Source: Limnoglobus sp.
Lineage (GTDB): Bacteria; Planctomycetota; Planctomycetia; Gemmatales; Gemmataceae
Direction: 5' to 3'
Length of the DNA: 11,204 nucleotides
Assembly (NCBI GenBank): GCA_025353985.1
Contig: JANXNT010000624.1
Span: 1-11,204 of the forward strand
Part shown: piece after piece, positions 6,607-11,204 of the stretch
Layout: each line of letters begins with the position of its first letter
How positions within the stretch are numbered: position 1 is the stretch's first letter
Position numbers and translations under genes: made by a program
Notes under the pieces: generated by a model
The model's input: only the letters and a program-made list of their open reading frames with translations
Database searches by the model: none
What the model was told of the DNA's origin: nothing

Positions 6607-8073
6607 ATGCCGATATTGATTGTGCTTCTGTTAACGGCGGCGTGTGCGAAGGTGCCGTGGCCTGCGCCGCCGTTTCGCATCGGGGCGAGCGGGAGTGTTG
6701 GCCTCACCGCGTTCCTGTTTTTGTTGCCGATCGGCGCGACGGCCATCCTCACGCGATGGACCACATCGGCATTAAAGAACGACCCAGAACGCCGTGCGCA
6801 AGTCGGCACAGCCTACAACCGCTATCGACGACTCATCGGCTACGCGAACCTGCTGATTGCGATCCTTACCATCGTCGGCCTCGGCTGGGGTTGGAGCGTT
6901 TGGCACCGCACGCACATTCTTTACGATGGCCGCGAACGGATCGCACCGCTCGCGGAACTGCTCGTTCCCGCACCGTACATTTTGACGATCTGCATTATCT
7001 GGCTGTTGCACTACGACGCCGAACGCGCCTTCCACGAAAGCGCAATCGGCACGGCACTGCATTCGTTCTGGACGCGGTACGGGCATTTCGCGTACAACTT
7101 TCGCCCGTTTGCGTTCCTCGTGATGTTTCCCGTCGGCATGTTCTCGGCGCAACAGACGTTCATCCGGTATGCGCCCGAATGGGCCGATCACGACATCACG
7201 ATGTGGGCGGGGTTGCTCGTCGTGCCGTTGCTGTTCGTGTTTCTGCCGCTGATGGTGCGGCCCGTACTCGGGTTAAAACCGATGCCCGCCGGGCCGGATC
7301 GCGACCGCCTCGAATCACTCGCGAAAACCTGGAAGTTCCGCTACCGCGATCTGCTGATTTGGCCCACGCGCGGCGGCATGGCGAACGCGCTCGTCGTCGG
7401 TGTGTTACCGCGAGCGCGCTATATCGTGTTCACCGATAAACTCCTCGACACGCTCGCGCCGGACGAACTCGATGCGGTGTTCGGCCACGAACTCGGCCAC
7501 GCGAAACATTGGCACATTCCGTACTACGCCGCGTTCTTCACGGTCAGCGCGGTCGCCACCGCCGTCGGTGTCGGCGTGCTGTTCCACGAGGCGGTTCATG
7601 CCGAATGGATCGACGCTCGCGCCTGGGAACCGTGGGCGGGTCTGCCACCGCTCGCGGCACTCGGCGCGTACATTTTCGTCGTGTTCGGCTTCCTGTCGCG
7701 GCGCTGCGAAAGGCAAGCGGACATCTACGGGTGCCGCGTCGTATCCGGCGGGTTGCCAGTCACGCGCGATGGCGTCAACGCGATGATTCGCGCACTGGAG
7801 CGAGTCGCCGACATGAACGGGATGGATGCTGCCAGTGCGCGCAAACGCCTACCGTTGTTCAAGCGATTTTGGGCGATGTTAAAGTCGTGGCAGCACGGCA
7901 CCATCGCCGAGCGGATTCACTTTCTCGTCGACCTCGCGGAGAACCCGCAGATGGAACTCGCAGTGCAGCGTCGCACATTCCTGTTGCGTTGCGGCCTGTT
8001 CCTCGGGCTATTCGCGATCCTCATCGGCCTCGGCTTCTGGATCGGCTGGCGCGACTTCGCGAAACTGATGTAA
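6607..8073 (+). CDS. M48 family integral-membrane zinc metallopeptidase
   Basis: This 488-residue polytopic membrane protease is of the M48 (Ste24/HtpX-like) family, acting on membrane or envelope proteins. Hydrophobic segments can be seen around 32-48, 77-97, 118-135, 166-181, 197-217, 308-326, 346-363 and 460-481. The catalytic core between them contains FTDKLLDTLAPDELDAVFGH (275-294), the zinc site HELGH (294-298, E295 the base) and the third-ligand motif ERQADIYG (E368, D372). A C-terminal WQHGTIAERIHFL (429-441) corresponds to the H-P-S-x-x-x-R segment of the family; here HGTIAER keeps the His and Arg but has G-T for P-S. All metal ligands appear intact. The ATG at 6607 has only a weak ribosome site (GGAAGA, 6592-6597). 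The N-terminal 'LLTAAC' is not a proper lipobox. It is convergent with the Fic gene. Confidence 0.9.
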   Translation: MPILIVLLLTAACAKVPWPAPPFRIGASGSVGLTAFLFLLPIGATAILTRWTTSALKNDPERRAQVGTAYNRYRRLIGYANLLIAILTIVGLGWGWSVWHRTHILYDGRERIAPLAELLVPAPYILTICIIWLLHYDAERAFHESAIGTALHSFWTRYGHFAYNFRPFAFLVMFPVGMFSAQQTFIRYAPEWADHDITMWAGLLVVPLLFVFLPLMVRPVLGLKPMPAGPDRDRLESLAKTWKFRYRDLLIWPTRGGMANALVVGVLPRARYIVFTDKLLDTLAPDELDAVFGHELGHAKHWHIPYYAAFFTVSAVATAVGVGVLFHEAVHAEWIDARAWEPWAGLPPLAALGAYIFVVFGFLSRRCERQADIYGCRVVSGGLPVTRDGVNAMIRALERVADMNGMDAASARKRLPLFKRFWAMLKSWQHGTIAERIHFLVDLAENPQMELAVQRRTFLLRCGLFLGLFAILIGLGFWIGWRDFAKLM

Positions 8074-8079
8074 CGAAAC

Positions 8080-8098
8080 TTCCGCCTGGCAGGCGGAA
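8080..8098. terminator. Perfect inverted repeat between convergent M48 and Fic genes
   Basis: TTCCGCCTG (8080-8088) and CAGGCGGAA (8090-8098) are exact reverse complements around one central G. This gives a seven-base-pair stem with the loop TGGCA. It lies seven bases after the M48 stop and seven bases before the Fic stop. That position suits a shared bidirectional terminator, but neither side has a real T-tract, only TTTCGTT on the minus strand. Confidence 0.5.
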
Positions 8099-8104
8099 CG
8101 GAGT

Positions 8105-9298
8105 TTAGTCGTACGCGATTTCAAATATTTCACTGGCGGAGTAAGCCTTCGGCCGCGACGTTCCCGGAAGATGTTTCAGTACGCCTGCTTCACATAGCTT
8201 GAGTATATCCGCCTGTGCTGTCGGACGCGAAACGCCAAGATCTCGCGAGAGCTGAACAGCATCAGTGTATGGTATAGATAGCAACCCATTAATTATCAGC
8301 CCCATCCTAGGGCTTAATTGACTGTATTTTTGCTCGTATCTCCGCTTGATGTCGTTTAACTTTCTGCATTTGTCTAGAGCCGAGTTCGCCTGCTCAATTG
8401 TGCCCAACAGGCAGAACTCAATCCACTCTTCCCAATTGCCGTTTGTGCTTATATTAAACATCCTATCAATGTATTCGGCACGATTCTTTTCGAAGTATTC
8501 GCTAAGGTACAACCATGCGTGAGAATGGCCTAGCCACTTATAAATGCAGAGTGAGAGGAGAAGCCTTCCTAACCGACCGTTGCCGTCCTTGAAGGGGTGG
8601 ATAGCCTCGAACTGATAGTGTGCGATAAATGCGCGGACGAGCGGATCGCAGTGAGCGGATGTGAGGTATTCTTCGAGATTGGCAAACTGAGACTCTATCA
8701 AGTCTGCCGTTGGTGGAATATATCTGCTCCCGGATACATAGACCTGGCCATCGCGGAAATGACCGGGACTCTTGTACTTGCCACGGGAACCGCTTAATAG
8801 CTTGCTATGGAGGTCGCAAATCAACTTGCGATCCAATGGATCACCTTGTGCAATCCTTTCGCATCCTACTCCTATGGCCAAGTCATACTCCATCACTTCT
8901 TGCCAGTCATTAATTTTTTCGCCGTGATAATCTTTGTTTAGACTCTTGTGTACCTCGTACCTCAGCATCTCCTCCGCAGAAACGTAGGTGCCCTCAATCC
9001 TGTTGGACTTGATGGCTTCCCGGCGCTGGAGTGGTCTGAATAAAAGCGAAGGATTCGGAAGGATTCCGCCAGCGCCGTCCAGAGCAGAGACGGCCGCACG
9101 CGCCTCTGTAATCAGCGGCCATAATTTCACATCTGGAGCCCAATCTGCCGGAAGTGGGTTGGGAGAGAATGCGTAGTCATTCCGCCGCTCATTAATCTTG
9201 ATCGGAACCAAAAGCCCTGTCTTGAACTGCCCAAACTTCTCAGCTTGCATGCCAAATCTCGCAATCGGAGCGAACTTTTCCACCTGTAATTTCATCAT
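8105..9298 (-). CDS. Fic/DOC family protein (putative AMP-transferase), class II
   Basis: This 397-residue Fic protein would transfer AMP, or a related nucleotide moiety, from a nucleotide to a target hydroxyl. A Fic N-terminal domain precedes the core and carries the inhibitory helix SNRIEG (98-103), matching S/T-x-x-x-E-G/N. E102 would block gamma-phosphate binding, as in autoinhibited class II proteins. The active loop HPFKDGNGRLGR (234-245) fully matches H-P-F-x-D/E-G-N-G-R-x-x-R, and the flap is near GQVYVSGSRYIPP (184-196). The C-terminal ~60 residues look like a winged helix-turn-helix (AVQLSRDLGVSRPTAQADIL), so it may bind DNA and regulate itself. The ATG pair at 9298/9295 has no clear ribosome site; ATG 9250 would give 381 residues. 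Three sampled 60-base lines are 42-43% GC against about 70% for one M48 line, suggesting recent transfer. No antitoxin gene is adjacent, as expected with built-in inhibition. Confidence 0.92.
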   Translation of the reverse strand: MMKLQVEKFAPIARFGMQAEKFGQFKTGLLVPIKINERRNDYAFSPNPLPADWAPDVKLWPLITEARAAVSALDGAGGILPNPSLLFRPLQRREAIKSNRIEGTYVSAEEMLRYEVHKSLNKDYHGEKINDWQEVMEYDLAIGVGCERIAQGDPLDRKLICDLHSKLLSGSRGKYKSPGHFRDGQVYVSGSRYIPPTADLIESQFANLEEYLTSAHCDPLVRAFIAHYQFEAIHPFKDGNGRLGRLLLSLCIYKWLGHSHAWLYLSEYFEKNRAEYIDRMFNISTNGNWEEWIEFCLLGTIEQANSALDKCRKLNDIKRRYEQKYSQLSPRMGLIINGLLSIPYTDAVQLSRDLGVSRPTAQADILKLCEAGVLKHLPGTSRPKAYSASEIFEIAYD

Positions 9299-9309
9299 AG
9301 GGCGGCCAT

Positions 9310-9337
9310 GTGAAAAAAAACAGGCGAAAATTTTCAC
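9310..9337. promoter_or_regulatory. Inverted repeat upstream of the Fic gene
   Basis: GTGAAAA (9310-9316) and TTTTCAC (9331-9337) are exact reverse complements 14 bases apart, and the right arm also lies in the palindrome GAAAATTTTC (9326-9335). The site begins 12 bp upstream of the proposed Fic ATG. It is well placed to be an operator, perhaps for the Fic protein's own helix-turn-helix domain. This is inferred from position and symmetry only. Confidence 0.4.
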
Positions 9338-9450
9338 AACGTGCTGGCTTTGAAAAACCCTGAAGTGAGAAGCACAGCCACAAGCACGAGTAGTTTCCAA
9401 CGATCCGTATCACGTAACCCCGTGAAGGATTTCAAAATTGCGCTTTCCTT

Positions 9451-9477
9451 TTCGTGTAATTCGTGTTTTTCGTGGTG
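9451..9477 (+). repeat. Three 9-nt direct repeats with TTCGTG core
   Basis: TTCGTGTAA, TTCGTGTTT and TTCGTGGTG follow each other without a gap at 9451, 9460 and 9469, sharing TTCGTG at an exact nine-base period. I recall similar 'ttcgtgt...ttcgtgg' runs in intergenic DNA of several unrelated bacteria. It may be a dispersed repeat or a set of binding sites. Only this copy is present here. Confidence 0.55.
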
Positions 9478-9636
9478 AACTCCTGTCTTTTATGGGCGTC
9501 AGTTATGAGAGCCGAAAAGCGAGTTCCGCTTGTGCGATTTTTCGGATTCGGTTAAAGATTCATTTCGATTATGCCGACACGCAGCGGAACGGATTCTGCT
9601 GCCCGGCGACTCTCCATTTCGCACGGATGCGATGCT

Positions 9637-10788
9637 ATGTTGCGATTGCTCTCCCTCATTGCGCTACTCGTCGGCACGCTTTCGGCCATTGCGGCCGAAC
9701 CGCTCGCACAAGCCACACAGTCGTTCAACCAAGCCAAGACGCAGCCGAGCCAGTTCGCCGATGCCGCGAAGTTCTTCGGGATGGCGTTCGCCAGCCGCGT
9801 GGAAATGTCGCAAGATCAACTGGCCGCGTGGGCGTATTGCCGCGTCAAAGTGGCTGCGGATAAGTGGAACAAATCGCAGGGCGACGCCCGCACGAAAACC
9901 GAGACGATTGCCGAGATCGAGGAGGCACTGAAACTCGCGCCGAACTACGCCGAATTGCAGAAAGCGGGGCAAACGATCGTCGCCACCATCGGCGGCAAAC
10001 CGGTGGCAAACGCATTCGTAGGCATCAAGCCCACCGCACCGACGCCAGTACCCGAAACCGGCTGGTTTTCGCTCGAAACCGAGAGTTTTATCGTGCGCTT
10101 TCAAGGCAGCAAGGACGTTGCCGAAGCGGTGGCCAAGAAGGCGAGCGAGTCGCGTGCGGCCACCTTCGCGAAGTGGTCCGGCCCCGCATCCGGAACCTGG
10201 ACGCCGAAGTGCGAGATCGTGTTGCACACGACCGCCATCGCGTTCGCCAAAGGCACCGCACAGCCCGCCGCCGCTACAGGGCACGCCATCGTAAAATTCG
10301 ACGATGGCCAAGTGACGACGCGCCGCATCGACCTGCGGCTCGACGATGACGCGCACCTCGAAGAAGCGCTCCCTCGCGAACTCGCACACATCGTGCTAGC
10401 CGACTTGTTCCCGACGCGCGCACCGCCGCTCTGGGCCTCGCTCGGCATGGCCGTGCTGAGTGCGTCCGGTGCGGAAACCGAGCGCTGCATCCAGACGTTA
10501 CCGCGTTGCCACAAGGCCGGCGAACTGTTCGCAATCACGGCACTTTTAGACATGAACGGCCCGCAGAAGCCCGAACACGTGACCGCCTTTTACATCGAGA
10601 GTGTGTCGTTAGTCGATTGGATGGTCCGCAAAAAGGGCGAGAAGGCATTCACGATGTTCATCCGCGACAGCCAACGCTACGGCATGGACAAAGCGCTCGA
10701 ACGGCAATACGGCTTCGCCAGTTCCAAGCAACTCGACGAGGAATGGCGTCGCGCCGCACTCGCCACCACACGCAGCCAGGGGCCGTAA
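9637..10788 (+). CDS. Secreted protein with degenerate peptidase (gluzincin-like) domain
   Basis: This 383-residue exported protein is a variant of Planctomycete secreted proteins with a peptidase-MA-like fold. The start at ATG 9637 gives a clean signal peptide (MLRLLSLIALLVGTLSAIAA, AxA cleavage after A19). The in-frame ATG at 9571 would add 22 polar residues before it, so it was rejected; no good ribosome site supports either. An N-terminal helical part (about 21-115) leads to a core with SFIVRF (150-155) and a helix reading LPRELAHIVLADLF (245-258). In active relatives this helix would carry HExxH; here it is RELAH (247-251), so the first zinc histidine is Arg. The following PPLWASLGMAVL (263-274) corresponds to the usual W-x-x-E-G-M-A-V-L, with Leu for the expected third-ligand Glu. 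It is thus probably not a zinc protease. Function is unknown; a binding or structural role in the periplasm is possible. Confidence 0.75.
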   Translation: MLRLLSLIALLVGTLSAIAAEPLAQATQSFNQAKTQPSQFADAAKFFGMAFASRVEMSQDQLAAWAYCRVKVAADKWNKSQGDARTKTETIAEIEEALKLAPNYAELQKAGQTIVATIGGKPVANAFVGIKPTAPTPVPETGWFSLETESFIVRFQGSKDVAEAVAKKASESRAATFAKWSGPASGTWTPKCEIVLHTTAIAFAKGTAQPAAATGHAIVKFDDGQVTTRRIDLRLDDDAHLEEALPRELAHIVLADLFPTRAPPLWASLGMAVLSASGAETERCIQTLPRCHKAGELFAITALLDMNGPQKPEHVTAFYIESVSLVDWMVRKKGEKAFTMFIRDSQRYGMDKALERQYGFASSKQLDEEWRRAALATTRSQGP

Positions 10789-10798
10789 GGTAGACGCG

Positions 10799-10839
10799 AA
10801 AGCGACTCGGAGACACGCCTCTCCCCGTTTGCGCGCTTT
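10799..10839 (+). terminator. Possible stem-loop between the secreted-protein gene and pgsA
   Basis: AAAGCG (10799-10804) pairs with CGCTTT (10834-10839), enclosing GGAGA-CACGCC-TCTCC (10809-10824). It lies 10 bases after the stop codon at 10788 and about 17 bases before the pgsA ATG. It may terminate or attenuate read-through into pgsA. The stem is interrupted and no T-run follows, so the call is weak. Confidence 0.3.
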
Positions 10840-10855
10840 ACCGTAAAACCGCGAT

Positions 10856-11204
10856 ATGTCGTTAACGTCGCTGCCGAACCTGCTTTCGCTCTCGCGCATC
10901 CCACTTGGGGTCGTGCTTTTCGCGTGCATGAACTACCAATTATGGCTCGCGGGCCTCGGCGTGTTCCTCGTGGCGACACTCACCGATTGGCTCGATGGTT
11001 GGCTCGCGCGGCGCTGGAATCAAGTCTCGCTCGTTGGCCGAAACCTCGACCCGCTTACCGATAAATTCCTCATCTGCGGCGCGTTCATTTACTTCATCCC
11101 GATACTGTCCGCAGGCATTCTCCCGTGGATGGTCACGGTTATCGTCGGTCGGGAAATCCTCATCACGGGCCTACGAGGCATCGTCGAAGCGACGGGCCAA
11201 ACCT
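10856..11204 (+). CDS. pgsA: CDP-diacylglycerol-glycerol-3-phosphate 3-phosphatidyltransferase (5' part)
   Basis: The reading frame runs off the right edge with 116 codons present. This is the N-terminal two-thirds of phosphatidylglycerophosphate synthase, an integral inner-membrane enzyme that makes the precursor of phosphatidylglycerol from CDP-diacylglycerol and glycerol-3-phosphate. The start MSLTSLPNLLSLSRIPLGVV is typical of PgsA (N-x-x-x-x-x-R-I/P). The CDP-alcohol phosphatidyltransferase motif is complete: D44, D47-G48, A51-R52, then eight residues, G61, D65 and D69, with LDPLTDK at its end. Hydrophobic segments lie around 16-42 and 72-100, and GREILITGLRG near 101-111 is the conserved loop of the family. 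No clear ribosome site precedes ATG 10856, but no better in-frame start is seen. It is co-directional with the secreted-protein gene, 67 nt apart. Confidence 0.93.
   Translation, partial: MSLTSLPNLLSLSRIPLGVVLFACMNYQLWLAGLGVFLVATLTDWLDGWLARRWNQVSLVGRNLDPLTDKFLICGAFIYFIPILSAGILPWMVTVIVGREILITGLRGIVEATGQT

Larger units (their letters stand above)
9299..9636. other. Intergenic region between divergent Fic and secreted-protein genes
   Basis: This 338-bp stretch has no credible gene; the frames in it lack ribosome sites and coding character. It must hold both divergent promoters, but no convincing -35/-10 pair was found on either strand. It contains the inverted repeat at 9310-9337, a small hairpin TCACG-TAACCC-CGTGA (9410-9425) and the nine-base direct repeats at 9451-9477. 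Its base composition is closer to AT-rich than the neighbouring genes, like the Fic gene. Confidence 0.5.

Noticed and set aside
6607..6645. Lipobox reading of LLLTAAC at the M48 N-terminus
   Set aside because: Thr stands at the -3 position where Leu/Val/Ile is needed, and the M48 architecture is polytopic, so lipidation is unlikely.
8105..10788. Defence island around the Fic gene
   Set aside because: Only the Fic gene has atypical composition. Its neighbours are a housekeeping-type protease and a secreted protein, and no nuclease, methylase, reverse transcriptase or other defence component is present.

Overview
The window reads as ordinary chromosome from a GC-rich Planctomycete, most likely of the Gemmata group. 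This rests on the secreted and membrane protein families, the small 86-residue protein, and the intergenic two-hairpin spacer at 6466-6523. Taxonomy is inferred from recognition, with no marker gene present. Apart from the Fic gene, coding density is high, and no rRNA, tRNA, CRISPR array or insertion sequence was seen.

Left part (1-2646). A small uncharacterised plus-strand gene (93-353) converges on a TolC-type outer-membrane efflux lipoprotein gene (464-1891, minus). A 20-bp-arm palindrome lies between their ends. Upstream of the efflux gene, on the same strand, is a two-gene DUF433/DUF5615 module (2045-2646) with a GTGA stop/start overlap, arranged like a type II toxin-antitoxin pair.

Middle part (2794-8073, all plus). 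Malate dehydrogenase (GTG start), a DUF2237 protein (GTG start, with a strong hairpin just before its Shine-Dalgarno), a YpfJ-type membrane-anchored zinc metallopeptidase and a TPR protein form a close co-directional run with gaps of 54, 66 and 20 nt. After a 142-nt spacer full of hairpins comes a polytopic M48 zinc metallopeptidase.

Right part (8074-11204). A Fic-domain AMPylase-type gene (8105-9298, minus) has clearly lower GC than its neighbours and looks horizontally acquired. Its 338-nt upstream region holds two repeat or operator-like sequences. Then comes a secreted protein (9637-10788) whose peptidase-like core has lost zinc-site residues (RELAH for HExxH). The window ends inside pgsA, a phosphatidylglycerophosphate synthase gene.

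Functionally this is a housekeeping mix of central metabolism, envelope proteolysis, efflux and phospholipid synthesis, with two accessory insertions: the toxin-antitoxin-like pair and the Fic gene. I found no convincing new multi-gene system. The most unusual items are the degenerate secreted peptidase, the isolated low-GC Fic gene, the intergenic palindromes and the hairpin before the DUF2237 gene.
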